64,000 bases of DNA. Origin: Cupriavidus sp. MP-37. Its GTDB lineage: Bacteria; Pseudomonadota; Gammaproteobacteria; Burkholderiales; Burkholderiaceae. This document shows positions 28,528-37,843 of this stretch, one piece after another. The notes beneath the pieces were generated by a model. It ran no database searches, was not told the DNA's origin, and saw nothing but the letters and a program-made list of their open reading frames with translations. The DNA lies in assembly GCF_020618415.1 (NCBI RefSeq), contig NZ_CP085344.1:2751001-2815000 (forward strand), written 5' to 3'. Each line of letters begins with the position of its first letter. Within the stretch, counting starts at the first letter, position 1. A program made the translations under genes and the position numbers.

Positions 28528-29409
28528 CTACGTCGCCCACAGCCGCAGCGGTTGCGCGGCGACGCCATGCAGCGGCATGCGCAGCGCCTGCCAGGCGTCG
28601 GTCATGAGGTGGCGCACCGCCTCCATCTGCCGGCCCAGCACGCGCAGCAGCAGCATCGACTGGCCGTTGGCGGCAAGGCAGGTCACGCCGGCGCGCAACG
28701 CGGGCGTATAAGGCAGCCGCTCGGGCAGCCGCTCGGCCAGCGTTTCGGCAAGGTCCTGCGTGGCGCCTGCGCCGACGGCCCACAGCGTGCCGAGCACGTT
28801 CAGCCCGTCCAGCCCGGGCACGGCATTGCGCAGCGGCGATGCCGCCTCGATATGCGATTGTTCGATCCACAGCGCACGCTCGCCGGCGCCGATGCGGGTA
28901 TCCAGCCACAGCGCGCCGCGCGCCCACTGCTCGCCCGACGCTTGCCGGCCCAGCACCACGGCATCCCAGCCGATCGCGCTGCCGCCCGGCGCGATGTCGA
29001 GCACGGTGGAAATCCGCGCACGCGCCTCGTCGAAGACGATGTTCTCCTGCGGCAGCCAGTCCAGCCGCGCGCCCTCGCCCACCGCCAGCCGCACCCGCTG
29101 GACCGCGTCGCGGCCGAGCGACTTGTACCACTTGGTGGCGCCCGGCGTGGCCAGCACCGCATGCGCGCCGGCCTCCACCGTCACATCGATTTCCAGGCTG
29201 TCGCCACCGGCCACGCCGGCCGGCGGATGCAGGATCACCGCGTGGCAGATGCCCCCTTCCGGATACAGCGGCTTCTGCACCAGCAGCGGGCCCTGGTGAC
29301 GCCGCTCGGTCAGCGCGGTACGCTCGCCGCGCCGCGCAAAGCGCAGCTGCAGCGTCGCCTGCCACGCCGCCGGCATGGCGAGGGACGAAGGGAAATCGGG
29401 ATGGCGCAT
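28528..29409 (-). CDS. ureD: Urease accessory protein UreD
   Basis: A 293-residue chaperone that binds apo-urease and UreF and channels nickel from UreG to the active site. Landmarks are QKPLYPEGGICHAVILHPP, GGDSLEIDV, TPGATKWYKS and LPQENIVFDEA. Length and start fit the family. It is the first urease gene after urtE, 25 bases downstream, linking importer and enzyme in one transcript. Confidence 0.96.
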   Translation of the reverse strand: MRHPDFPSSLAMPAAWQATLQLRFARRGERTALTERRHQGPLLVQKPLYPEGGICHAVILHPPAGVAGGDSLEIDVTVEAGAHAVLATPGATKWYKSLGRDAVQRVRLAVGEGARLDWLPQENIVFDEARARISTVLDIAPGGSAIGWDAVVLGRQASGEQWARGALWLDTRIGAGERALWIEQSHIEAASPLRNAVPGLDGLNVLGTLWAVGAGATQDLAETLAERLPERLPYTPALRAGVTCLAANGQSMLLLRVLGRQMEAVRHLMTDAWQALRMPLHGVAAQPLRLWAT

Positions 29410-29434
29410 GGCGAAGAATGGGCTTGCGCGCGTC

Positions 29435-30127
29435 CTACACGGCGATCAGCTCGCGCACGCCGTCCTGCTCCATGCTGGCGCCGGCGCCGCGCGCCACCAC
29501 TTCGCCGCGGCTCATCACCACATAGTGGTCGGCAATGTGCCGCGCGAATTCGTAGTACTGCTCGACCAGCAGCACCGTCATGCCGAACTCGTCGACCAGC
29601 AGCCGCAAGGCGCGGCCGATGTCCTGGATGATCGAGGGCTGGATGCCTTCGGTCGGCTCGTCGAGGATCAGCAGTTGCGGCTCGCTCATCAGCGCGCGGC
29701 CGATCGCCAGTTGCTGCTGCTGGCCGCCGGACAGGTCGCCGCCGCGGCGCAGGCGCATGGTGCGCAGCACCGGGAACAGCTGGTAGATGCGCTCCGGCAC
29801 GCCCGCCGGCCGCGCGCGGCTGGCGGCGCCGATCAGCAGGTTCTCCTCGACCGTCAGCCGCGGAAAGATCTCGCGCCCCTGCGGCACATAGGCCAGTCCG
29901 GCGGCAACGCGCTCATAAGGCGGCTTCTTCTCCAGCGGCCTGCCGTCCCACTGGATGCTGCCGCTGCGCGTCGGCACCACGCCCATCAGGCATTTCAGCA
30001 GCGTGCTCTTGCCGACGCCGTTGCGGCCGAGCAGCGTGGTCAGCTTGCCCGCCGGCACCTCGAAGCTGACGTTGCGCAGGATGTGGCTGCCGCCGTAGAA
30101 CTGGTTCAGTGCATTGACCTGCAGCAT
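29435..30127 (-). CDS. urtE: Urea ABC transporter ATP-binding subunit UrtE
   Basis: A 230-residue ABC ATPase of the branched-chain amino acid/urea class. Walker A is LLGRNGVGKSTLLK, the signature LSGGQQQQLAIGRAL, and Walker B LLILDEPTEGIQPS. It pairs with UrtD to energise urea import through UrtBC. It starts 2 bases after urtD ends. Confidence 0.96.
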   Translation of the reverse strand: MLQVNALNQFYGGSHILRNVSFEVPAGKLTTLLGRNGVGKSTLLKCLMGVVPTRSGSIQWDGRPLEKKPPYERVAAGLAYVPQGREIFPRLTVEENLLIGAASRARPAGVPERIYQLFPVLRTMRLRRGGDLSGGQQQQLAIGRALMSEPQLLILDEPTEGIQPSIIQDIGRALRLLVDEFGMTVLLVEQYYEFARHIADHYVVMSRGEVVARGAGASMEQDGVRELIAV

Positions 30128-30129
30128 GC

Positions 30130-30978
30130 CTATCTCCCCAGGTACGATTCGATCACGCGTTCGTCGCGCTTGACGCTGTCGAGCGTGCCTTCGGCCAGCA
30201 CGCTGCCCTCGGCCAGCACCGTGACCTTGCCGGCGGCACCCGCCAGCGCGGCGACGAACTCCATGTCGTGCTCCACCACCATCATCGAGCAGCTGCCGCG
30301 CAGCCCGTTGAGCAGGCTGGCGAGCTGCATGGTCTCTTCATCGGTCATGCCGGCGACGGGTTCGTCGAGCAGCAGCAGCTGCGGCTGCTGCATCAGCAGC
30401 ATGCCGATCTCCAGCCGCTGCTTCTGCCCGTGCGACAGCAGCCCGGCGGGCCGGTAGGCCTCGGCCTCCAGGCCGGTCAGCGCCAGCGTTTCTTCGATGC
30501 GGCGATGCCCGGCCGCGGTCAGCCGCGCGCGCAGCGACGACCACCAGCGCTTGTCGGCCTGCATCGCCAGCTCCAGGTTCTCCCACACCGCGTGCTGCTC
30601 GAACACGGTCGGCTTCTGGAACTTGCGGCCGATGCCGACCTGCGCGATGCGCGGCTCGGTCATCCGCATCAGGTCGATGGTCTGGCCGAGGAACACGCGC
30701 CCGCTGACGCTGGCGTTGCGCGGCCCGGTCTTGCCGGTGATGACATCCATCATGGTGGTCTTGCCGGCGCCGTTGGGGCCGATCACGCAGCGCAGTTCGC
30801 CATGGTCGATCGACAGGTTCAGCTTGTTGAGCGCGCGGAAGCCGTCGAACTGCACGGTCACGTCTTCCAGGTAGAGGATCGGGCCGTGCGACACGTCGAT
30901 GGTGCCCGGCTCGACGATGCGCCCCAGGCCGGTGGCATCGCCGCTCTCGGCCTGGCTGTGTTCGACTGCGGCGTTCAT
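30130..30978 (-). CDS. urtD: Urea ABC transporter ATP-binding subunit UrtD
   Basis: A 282-residue ABC ATPase. An N-terminal ~30-residue extension precedes the nucleotide-binding domain. Walker A is CVIGPNGAGKTTMMD, the signature LSHGQKQRLEIGMLL, and Walker B LLLLDEPVAGMTDEE. The start overlaps the urtC stop by 4 bases (ATGA). Confidence 0.96.
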   Translation of the reverse strand: MNAAVEHSQAESGDATGLGRIVEPGTIDVSHGPILYLEDVTVQFDGFRALNKLNLSIDHGELRCVIGPNGAGKTTMMDVITGKTGPRNASVSGRVFLGQTIDLMRMTEPRIAQVGIGRKFQKPTVFEQHAVWENLELAMQADKRWWSSLRARLTAAGHRRIEETLALTGLEAEAYRPAGLLSHGQKQRLEIGMLLMQQPQLLLLDEPVAGMTDEETMQLASLLNGLRGSCSMMVVEHDMEFVAALAGAAGKVTVLAEGSVLAEGTLDSVKRDERVIESYLGR

Positions 30979-32177
30979 GCTTCACCTCCGCTGCGGCCTG
31001 CGACCGCCGGCGTGGCATCGGGCTCTGGCGCGGCCGCCTGCGCGCGGCGCTCGCGCCAGCGCTGCCACAGCCCGGTCACGCCGTCGGGCAGGTACAGCGT
31101 CACCAGCACGAACATCGCGCCCAGCAGGAACAGCCAGTATTCGGCGAAGTGCGCGGTGAACAGCGTCTTGGCGCCGTTGACCAGGAACGCGCCGATCACC
31201 GGCCCGACCAGCGTGCCGCGCCCGCCCACGGCTACCCACACCGCCATCTCGATCGAATTGCCGGGCGACATCTCGCCCGGGTTGATGATGCCGACCTGCG
31301 GCACGTACAGCGCGCCGGCGATGCCGCACAGCACCGCCGAGAAGGTCCACACGAACAGCTTGTAGCCGAGCGGGTTGTAGCCCGAGAACATCACGCGCAT
31401 CTCGGCATCGCGCACCGCCGTGACCACGCGGCCGAGCTTCGAGGTGACGATGTAGCGGCAGGCAATGAAGCCGGCCAGCAGCGCCAGGAAGGTCAGCACG
31501 AACAACGCCGTGCGCGTCTGCGGCGCGGCGATGGCAAAGCCGGCGATGCGCTTGAAGTCGGTAAAGCCGTTATTGCCGCCGAAGCCGGTCTCGTTGCGGA
31601 AGAACAGCAGCATCGCCGCATACGTCATCGCCTGCGTGATGATCGACAGGTACACGCCCTTGATGCGCGAGCGGAAGGCAAAGAAGCCGAACAGCCACGC
31701 CAGCACGCCCGGCACCAGCACCACCAGCAGCAGTGCATAGCCGAGGTGGTCGGTGCCGTGCCAGAACCACGGCAGCTCTTTCCAGTCGAGAAACACCATG
31801 AAGTCCGGCAGATCGCTCTGGTACACGCCTTCGCGCCCGATCGACCGCATCAGGTACATGCCCATGGCATAGCCGCCCAGCGCGAAAAAGAGGCCATGGC
31901 CGAGGCTGAGGATGCCGCAGTAGCCCCACACCAGGTCGAGCGCGATCGCCGCCAGCGCAAAGCACATGATCTTTCCCACCAGCGTCAGCGCATACGCCGA
32001 CAGGTGCAGCGGATGGCCCTCCGGCAGCAGCAGCGCGCACACCGGCACGCCGATGCCGACGATCACCGCCAGCGCCAGCAGCGCGCTCCAGCCGCGCGGC
32101 GAAAACAGCGGCTGGCGTTCCGGCACGGCCAGCCGGAACGGTGCCGCGGAAGAATTCGATTGGAATCGATGCATCAT
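30975..32177 (-). CDS. urtC: Urea ABC transporter permease UrtC
   Basis: A 400-residue inner-membrane permease of the LivM type with about ten helices. Visible: YCGILSLGHGLFFALGGYAM, FAFRSRIKGVYLSIITQAMT with the EAA-like coupling region, and VAVGGRGTLVGPVIGAFLVN. It forms the channel with UrtB. Two tandem ATGs exist; the first overlaps the urtB stop by 4 bases. Confidence 0.95.
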   Translation of the reverse strand: MMHRFQSNSSAAPFRLAVPERQPLFSPRGWSALLALAVIVGIGVPVCALLLPEGHPLHLSAYALTLVGKIMCFALAAIALDLVWGYCGILSLGHGLFFALGGYAMGMYLMRSIGREGVYQSDLPDFMVFLDWKELPWFWHGTDHLGYALLLVVLVPGVLAWLFGFFAFRSRIKGVYLSIITQAMTYAAMLLFFRNETGFGGNNGFTDFKRIAGFAIAAPQTRTALFVLTFLALLAGFIACRYIVTSKLGRVVTAVRDAEMRVMFSGYNPLGYKLFVWTFSAVLCGIAGALYVPQVGIINPGEMSPGNSIEMAVWVAVGGRGTLVGPVIGAFLVNGAKTLFTAHFAEYWLFLLGAMFVLVTLYLPDGVTGLWQRWRERRAQAAAPEPDATPAVAGRSGGEA

Positions 32178-33817
32178 GCCTCCGCGCTGCGCCCCTTGAG
32201 CGCGAACAGTCCCTGCGGCCGCTTCTGGATAAACAGCACGATCAGCACCAGGACCAGGATCTTGGCCAGCACCGCGCCATAGAAGGGTTCGATGAACTTG
32301 TTGAGGATGCCCAGCCCGAACGCACCGACGATGGTGCCGGCCAGTTGCCCCACCCCACCCAGCACCACCACCATGAACGAATCGATGATGTAGGCCTGGC
32401 CCAGGTCGGGGCCGACATTGCCGATCTGCGACAGCGCGCAGCCGCCGAGCCCGGCGATGCCGGCGCCGAAGGCAAAGGCGTAGCTGTCGACCTGCCAGGT
32501 GCGCACGCCCACGCACGCCGCCATGGTGCGGTTCTGCGTGGTGGCGCGCACGAACAGCCCCAGCCGCGTGCGGTTGAGCACCGCCCACGCCACCGCCACC
32601 ACGGCCAGCGCGAACAGGATGATGACCACGCGGTTGTAAGGGATCACCAGCCCCGGCAGCCATTCGAAGCCGCCGCTCATCCATGCGGGATTGGACACTT
32701 CCACGTTCTGCGCGCCGAACAGCGTGCGCACTGCCTGCATCAGCAGCAGGCTCACGCCGAAGGTGGCCAGCAGCGTTTCCAGCGGGCGGCCGTACAGGTG
32801 GCGCAGCACCAGCCGCTCCAGCACGAAGCCCACCATGGCGGCGGCCAGGAACGAGGCCGGCAGCGCCGCGGGCAGATACCAGTCGAGCGCGCCCGGCGCA
32901 TGGGCGCGGAACAGCGACTGCACCACGTAGGTGGCATAGGCGCCGATCATCAGGAATTCACCGTGCGCCATGTTGATCACGCCGATCAGGCCATAGGTAA
33001 TGGCCAGGCCGAGCGCGGCCAGCAGCAGCACGCTGCCCAGGCTCAGCCCGGCGAACAGGTTGCCGATCACTTCGGCGCGGCGCTGGTCGGCCTGCAGCGT
33101 GTCCAGCGCCTGCTGCGCGGCTAGCCGCACGCTGCCATCGGGCTCGCGGTAGCGGCCGGCGCTGTCGCGCTCCACCAGCGGCGCCAGCTTCTGGCGGTTT
33201 TGCGGGTTGCTGTCGCGGCCCAGGATGCGGATGGCTTCGACGCGCGCCTCGCGCTCGGTGGCCTCGGGCGTGCCGGCCAGCACCAGGTTGGCCCAGATCA
33301 CGTCCAGGCTGGCGCGCAGGCCGGCATCGGCCTCGGTCTTGCGCGCGGCCTCGACCGCCGCCAGCGACGCGCTTTCCGGCTGGTCGCGCAGCGTGGCCAC
33401 CGCCTGCGCGCGCACCGCGATGTCCGGTGACTGCAGCAGCAGGCTGCTGGCGGCGCTGTCGACCAGCGCGCGCAGGCTGTTGTTCAGGGTCAGGGATGCG
33501 AGTTCGTCCGGCTTGACCGTGACCGGCTTGCCGGTGATGGCGTCGACCACCTTGTCGCCATCCTGGCGCACCATGCCGACCGACGGCGCGTATTGCAGGG
33601 CGTCGTCCTGCAGCGCCTTCAGGATCGGGCCGGCTTCGGCGGGCGCGGCCTTGGCCAACTCGGACAGCGCAGCGGTCTTGGCGTCGAAGTCGTCTCCGGC
33701 CAGCGGCTTCAGGTCGGTCTGCGTCAGTGCTGCTGTCCACGGCGCCGCCGTCAGCAGCAGCGCTGCCAGCAAGGCGCGCAGCCAGGGCATGGCGGTTCGG
33801 GATATCGGATAGCGCAT
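32174..33817 (-). CDS. urtB: Urea ABC transporter permease UrtB
   Basis: A 547-residue LivH-type permease. The N-terminal ~240 residues, after a signal-like segment, form a helical-repeat periplasmic domain (IRILGRDSNPQNRQKLAPLV is part of it). Such an extension is common in UrtB and absent from LivH. The membrane part starts near residue 255 with LGLAITYGLIGVINMAHGEF, followed by the FVRATTQNRTMAACVG cytoplasmic loop. A REP pair separates it from urtA. Confidence 0.94.
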   Translation of the reverse strand: MRYPISRTAMPWLRALLAALLLTAAPWTAALTQTDLKPLAGDDFDAKTAALSELAKAAPAEAGPILKALQDDALQYAPSVGMVRQDGDKVVDAITGKPVTVKPDELASLTLNNSLRALVDSAASSLLLQSPDIAVRAQAVATLRDQPESASLAAVEAARKTEADAGLRASLDVIWANLVLAGTPEATEREARVEAIRILGRDSNPQNRQKLAPLVERDSAGRYREPDGSVRLAAQQALDTLQADQRRAEVIGNLFAGLSLGSVLLLAALGLAITYGLIGVINMAHGEFLMIGAYATYVVQSLFRAHAPGALDWYLPAALPASFLAAAMVGFVLERLVLRHLYGRPLETLLATFGVSLLLMQAVRTLFGAQNVEVSNPAWMSGGFEWLPGLVIPYNRVVIILFALAVVAVAWAVLNRTRLGLFVRATTQNRTMAACVGVRTWQVDSYAFAFGAGIAGLGGCALSQIGNVGPDLGQAYIIDSFMVVVLGGVGQLAGTIVGAFGLGILNKFIEPFYGAVLAKILVLVLIVLFIQKRPQGLFALKGRSAEA

Positions 33818-33860
33818 AGGGGCTCGCCGTGACGAAAGTGGAAAACCAAGCTGAGGGTGT

Positions 33861-34003
33861 GCTCCCCTCTCCCACGCAGTGGGAAAGGGGCGGGGGGGCG
33901 GGGGTGAGGGCCGGCATCTATGACGAAGTGAGCGCCGTCGCATCGGTCAGCGCCCGCCCTCACCCCCTGCCCCTCTCCCGCAAGCGGGAGAGGGGAGAAA
34001 ACC
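33861..34003. repeat. Composite REP pair between urtB and urtA
   Basis: Inverted palindromes lie at 33861-33912 (a degenerate core, CTCTCCCACGCAGTGGGAAA) and 33956-34003 (standard core). The linker carries GACGAAGT. It fills the 203-base gap between urtA and urtB inside one operon. Confidence 0.86.
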
Positions 34004-34020
34004 GGCGACGAGCGAACGCC

Positions 34021-35277
34021 CTACATCGCCTTGTCCGGCTTCCCTTCATTCCCCGCGATAAACGGACTCCACGGCTGCGCGCGCACCGCCTTCGGCGTCT
34101 TCCACACCACCGCGAACTGGCCGTCGGCCTTGACCTCGCCGATCATCACCGGCTTGTACAGGTGGTGGTTCTCGCCCATGGTCAGGGTGAAGCCGTCCGG
34201 TGCCTTGAAGGTCTGGCCGTACATCGCCGCACGCACCTTGTTGGTATCGGTGCTGCCGGCCTTCTTCACCGCCTGCGCCCACATGTGGATGCCCACGTAG
34301 GTGGCTTCCATCGGGTCGTTGGTCACGCGCTTGTCGCCGCCGGGCAGGTTGTTGGCCTTGACCCAGGCCGCCCACTGCTTGCGGAAGGCATCGTTCTCGG
34401 GATTCTTGACCGACATGAAGTAGTTCCACGCGGCCAGGTGGCCGACCAGCGGCTTGGTGTCGATGCCGCGCAGCTCTTCTTCGCCGACCGAGAACGCCAC
34501 CACCGGCACGTCCTTGGCCTTGAGCCCGGCGTTGCCCAGTTCCTTGTAGAACGGCACGTTGGAATCGCCGTTGATGGTCGAGATCACCGCGGTCTTGCCG
34601 CCCTGCGAGAACTTCTTGATGTTGGCGACGATGGTCTGGTAGTCGCTGTGGCCGAACGGGGTGTAGACCTCTTCGATATCCTTGTCGGCCACGCCCTTGC
34701 TCTTCAAGAAGGCGCGCAGGATCTTGTTGGTGGTGCGCGGGTAGACGTAGTCGGTGCCGAGCAGGAAGAACCGCTTGACGCCGCCGCCCTCCTTGCTCAT
34801 CAGGTATTCCACCGCGGGGATGGCCTGCTGGTTGGGCGCCGCGCCGGTGTAGAAGACGTTCTTCGACATTTCTTCGCCTTCATACTGCACCGGGTAGAAC
34901 AGCAGCGCGTTGAGCTCTTCGTAGACCGGCAGCACCGACTTGCGCGACACCGAGGTCCAGCAGCCGAAGGTCACCGCCACCTTGTCCTTGCTGACCAGCT
35001 GGCGCGCCTTCTCGGCGAACAGCGGCCAGTTCGACGCCGGGTCCACCACCACCGGCTCCAGCTTGCGCCCGAGCACGCCGCCGCTCTTGTTGATCTCGTC
35101 GATGGTCATCAGCGCCACGTCCTTCAGCGACGTTTCCGAGATCGCCATGGTGCCGGACAGCGAATGCAGGATGCCGACCTTGATCGGCTCTTTGGACTGC
35201 GCCAGCGCCAGCGGGCTGGTACCGATCATCGCCGCGGCGGCCAGCGCCGACAGCTTCAGCATGTCACGTCGTTGCAT
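34021..35277 (-). CDS. urtA: Urea ABC transporter substrate-binding protein UrtA
   Basis: A 418-residue periplasmic binding protein. The N-terminus MQRRDMLKLSALAAAAMIG has a twin-arginine followed by a hydrophobic segment ending LALAQS, so Tat export is plausible though the motif is imperfect. The mature part has IKVGILHSLSGTMAISE and NALLFYPVQYEGEE, typical of UrtA. The start at 35277 follows GGGAGC; an upstream in-frame extension was rejected because it would include the predicted transcription start. It is the first gene of the urea unit. Confidence 0.96.
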   Translation of the reverse strand: MQRRDMLKLSALAAAAMIGTSPLALAQSKEPIKVGILHSLSGTMAISETSLKDVALMTIDEINKSGGVLGRKLEPVVVDPASNWPLFAEKARQLVSKDKVAVTFGCWTSVSRKSVLPVYEELNALLFYPVQYEGEEMSKNVFYTGAAPNQQAIPAVEYLMSKEGGGVKRFFLLGTDYVYPRTTNKILRAFLKSKGVADKDIEEVYTPFGHSDYQTIVANIKKFSQGGKTAVISTINGDSNVPFYKELGNAGLKAKDVPVVAFSVGEEELRGIDTKPLVGHLAAWNYFMSVKNPENDAFRKQWAAWVKANNLPGGDKRVTNDPMEATYVGIHMWAQAVKKAGSTDTNKVRAAMYGQTFKAPDGFTLTMGENHHLYKPVMIGEVKADGQFAVVWKTPKAVRAQPWSPFIAGNEGKPDKAM

Positions 35278-35333
35278 TTGCAGCTCCCGTTTATGGTGTT
35301 GGTCAGGGACTACGCTCCCCGGGTGATGCATCT

Positions 35334-35348
35334 GCAACTAGCGTGCCA
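35334..35348 (-). promoter_or_regulatory. Sigma-54 promoter of the urt-ure operon
   Basis: On the minus strand TGGCACGCTAGTTGC matches the sigma-54 consensus TGGCAC-N5-TTGC exactly, with GG and GC 10 bases apart. The predicted transcription start is near 35323, about 45 bases before the urtA ATG. Confidence 0.82.
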
Positions 35349-35417
35349 CGGCGATATCGCACGCGCGGCGCGGCCACAGGCGGTGCGTGCGGCCGGACGC
35401 TGCCTGCGGGTCGCGGA

Positions 35418-35460
35418 CGCACCATCGCCGTGCAAGGAAATGGCGCACTGTGACAGTGCG
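35418..35460. promoter_or_regulatory. Pair of NtrC-like enhancer palindromes
   Basis: CGCACCATCGCCGTGCA at 35418-35434 matches the NtrC consensus TGCACC-N5-GGTGCA at 10 of 12 positions. CGCACTGTGACAGTGCG at 35444-35460 is a perfect palindrome of the same 17-base architecture with 8 of 12 matches. Centres are 26 bases apart and about 80-105 bases upstream of the -24 element, a normal enhancer position. The rest of the 448-base gap up to 35725 holds the promoter region of the next gene, with no further element recognised. Confidence 0.65.
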
Positions 35461-35725
35461 TGTCGGCCAGCGCGGGCAATGACGGTGCATGACGCCTGCC
35501 TGGCGTTGGACGGGCACCGTGGCGCAGTTGGCGAGTGCTAACGTGCCAGCCTGGTGGCCGCGCCAGATTAAGCAGGCGCTTAAACCCGGATTCGAATGCA
35601 TGTAAATCCGTACATTCAATGATTAAGGCCCGCGCCCCGCGGCACTACGGTGGAAGATGGCCGCGGTCCCGCCCGACGACCCGGCCCTGGCATTTCCCGG
35701 ACCCACACAAAAGGAAGGAGAAACC

Positions 35726-37777
35726 ATGCCGTACGCTGCCGACCCCAACGCATCCCCCGCCGAGCCGCAGCCGCAGCCGCGCGCCACCCCGGCCTGGCGC
35801 CAGCGCCGTGGCAAGCTGGCCCTGGCGGCGCTGGCGCTGACCCTGGGCGCCTGCGGCGGCGGCGACGATCCCCCGCCTCCGCCCCCGCCACCGCCGGTCA
35901 CGCCCACCGCCGGCTGCGAGCTCGACGGCAGCACCGGCGGCCAGGCCGTGGTGCTGCCGGGCGACCCCAACGCGCCGGAGCAGGCGACCGGCTACGCGCC
36001 CAAGGTCACGGTCTACAGCAAGACCTATATGGCCGTGACCAACAACCCGGTCTCGACCAAGGCGGCGTGCGACGTGCTGAAGGCCGGCGGCACCGCCATC
36101 GACGCCGCCGTGGCGGCGCAGATGGTGCTGAACCTGGTCGAGCCGCAATCGTCCGGCATCGGCGGCGGCGCCTTCATCCTGCACTACGACGCGGCAACCC
36201 GGCAGGTCACCGCCTACGACGGCCGCGAGACCGCGCCGGCCGCCGCCGACGAGAACTACCTGCGCTGGAAGTCCGCGGCCGACCAGACCGCGCCGCTGCC
36301 CAACCCCCAGCGCAGCGGCCGCTCGATCGGCACCCCCGGCACGCTGCGCGTGCTCGAGCTGGCCCACCGCGACTACGGCAAGACCGCCTGGAAGGAACTG
36401 TTCGCGCCGGCGATCAGGCTGGCCACCGACGGCTTCGCGATCCCGCCGCGCATGGCCGCCGCGATCTCCGACAGCGCCACCGTCGCCAACATCAAGCGCG
36501 ATCCGGAAATGGCCGCCTACTTCCTGAATCCCGACGGCACCCCGCGCGCAGTCAACACCGTGCTGCGCAACCCCGCGCTGGCGGCGGTCTTCAGCGCCGT
36601 CGCCGCCGACGGCGCCGACGCCTTCTACAAGAACGGCCCGATCGCGCAGGCCATCGTCGCCAAGATCCAGACCACCTACGACGGCAATACCACGCCGGGC
36701 GTGACCGCGCTGGACGACCTGGCCAACTACCAGGCCAAGAAGCGCACGCCGGTGTGCACCACCTACCGGCAGTATGAGGTGTGCGGCATGCCGCCGCCGT
36801 CTTCGGGCGGGATCGCGGTGGCGCAGATCCTGGGCATCGTCGAGAACTTCGACATGGCCGCGCACAAGCCCACGCTGGTCGACCAGAACGGCGGCCGGCC
36901 CAGTGTGCTGGGCGCCCACCTGATGGGCGAGGCCGGGCACCTGGCCTATGCCGACCGCAACAAGTACGTCGCCGACACCGACTTCATCCCGTTGCCCGGC
37001 GGCACCTGGGACACCATGCTGAACAAGCCCTACCTGAGCCAGCGCGCCAGCCTGATCAGCACCACCGGCTCGATGGTCACGCCGGTGGCGGCGGGCAACC
37101 TCGGCGACGTGCCGCTGGCGCCGTCGATGGTGCAGGAGCGCGGCACCACGCACCTGTCGCTGCATGACAAGTACGGCAACGTGGTGGCGATGACCACCAC
37201 CATCGAGGCCGGCCTGGGCTCGTACCACATGACCAACGGCTTCCTGCTCAACAACGAACTGACCGACTTCAATGCCGATCCTGCGCCGGGCGGCGTGCTG
37301 GTGGCCAACCGGCTGCAGCCGGGCAAGCGCCCGCGCAGCTCGATGGCGCCGACGCTGGTGTTCAAGCGCAACGGCGACGGCTCGCGCGACTTCTACATGA
37401 CCACCGGCTCGCCGGGCGGCGCCACCATCATCCAGTTCGTCGCCAAGACCCTGGTGGCTTCGCTGGACTGGGGCCTGGATGCGCAGCAGGCGGTGTCGAT
37501 GATCGACTTCGGCGGCTCCAACGGCGCCGGCTCGGCCATGATCGTCGGCGGCGAGCATCCCAACGTCGACACCAGCGCGCCGGCCGGCGGCCTGCCGGGC
37601 GACAACGACCCGCTGGTCAGGGGCCTGCGCAACCTCGGCCACACCGTCAACACCGCGGCGCAGTCGAGCGGGCTGAGCGCGATCATCCGCACCACCATCG
37701 GCGGCTCGGCGGTGCTGGTGGGCGGTGCCGATCCGCGCCGTGAAGGGGTCGTGCTGGGGGATACGTTCAAGCCCTGA
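35726..37777 (+). CDS. ggt: Gamma-glutamyltransferase lipoprotein, copy 2
   Basis: A 683-residue predicted secreted lipoprotein. The N-terminal ~30 residues precede a signal ending LALTLGACGGG, unusually far from the start, then a run of nine prolines. GGT landmarks: GIGGGAFILHYDA, YDGRETAPAAADE, CGMPPPSSGGIAVAQILG, and the processing site RGTTHLSLHDKYG with catalytic threonine in a canonical TTH. GSPGGATIIQFV follows near the C-terminus. It has the same role as the copy at 10822 but with the standard active-site motif. The ATG at 35726 is preceded by AAGGAAGGAG. Confidence 0.91.
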   Translation: MPYAADPNASPAEPQPQPRATPAWRQRRGKLALAALALTLGACGGGDDPPPPPPPPPVTPTAGCELDGSTGGQAVVLPGDPNAPEQATGYAPKVTVYSKTYMAVTNNPVSTKAACDVLKAGGTAIDAAVAAQMVLNLVEPQSSGIGGGAFILHYDAATRQVTAYDGRETAPAAADENYLRWKSAADQTAPLPNPQRSGRSIGTPGTLRVLELAHRDYGKTAWKELFAPAIRLATDGFAIPPRMAAAISDSATVANIKRDPEMAAYFLNPDGTPRAVNTVLRNPALAAVFSAVAADGADAFYKNGPIAQAIVAKIQTTYDGNTTPGVTALDDLANYQAKKRTPVCTTYRQYEVCGMPPPSSGGIAVAQILGIVENFDMAAHKPTLVDQNGGRPSVLGAHLMGEAGHLAYADRNKYVADTDFIPLPGGTWDTMLNKPYLSQRASLISTTGSMVTPVAAGNLGDVPLAPSMVQERGTTHLSLHDKYGNVVAMTTTIEAGLGSYHMTNGFLLNNELTDFNADPAPGGVLVANRLQPGKRPRSSMAPTLVFKRNGDGSRDFYMTTGSPGGATIIQFVAKTLVASLDWGLDAQQAVSMIDFGGSNGAGSAMIVGGEHPNVDTSAPAGGLPGDNDPLVRGLRNLGHTVNTAAQSSGLSAIIRTTIGGSAVLVGGADPRREGVVLGDTFKP

Positions 37778-37794
37778 CGAAGCCGCGACCAAAG

Positions 37795-37823
37795 AAAAAG
37801 GGGCCCCGCAGGGCCCCTTTTTT
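37795..37823. terminator. Bidirectional terminator between ggt copy 2 and cyoD
   Basis: A perfect 11-bp stem AAAAGGGGCCC / GGGCCCCTTTT with a 4-base loop has an A-run on one side and a T-run on the other. It can end both the plus-strand ggt and minus-strand cyo transcripts. Confidence 0.9.
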
Positions 37824-37843
37824 CGATGCCAGGACGCCAGTCC

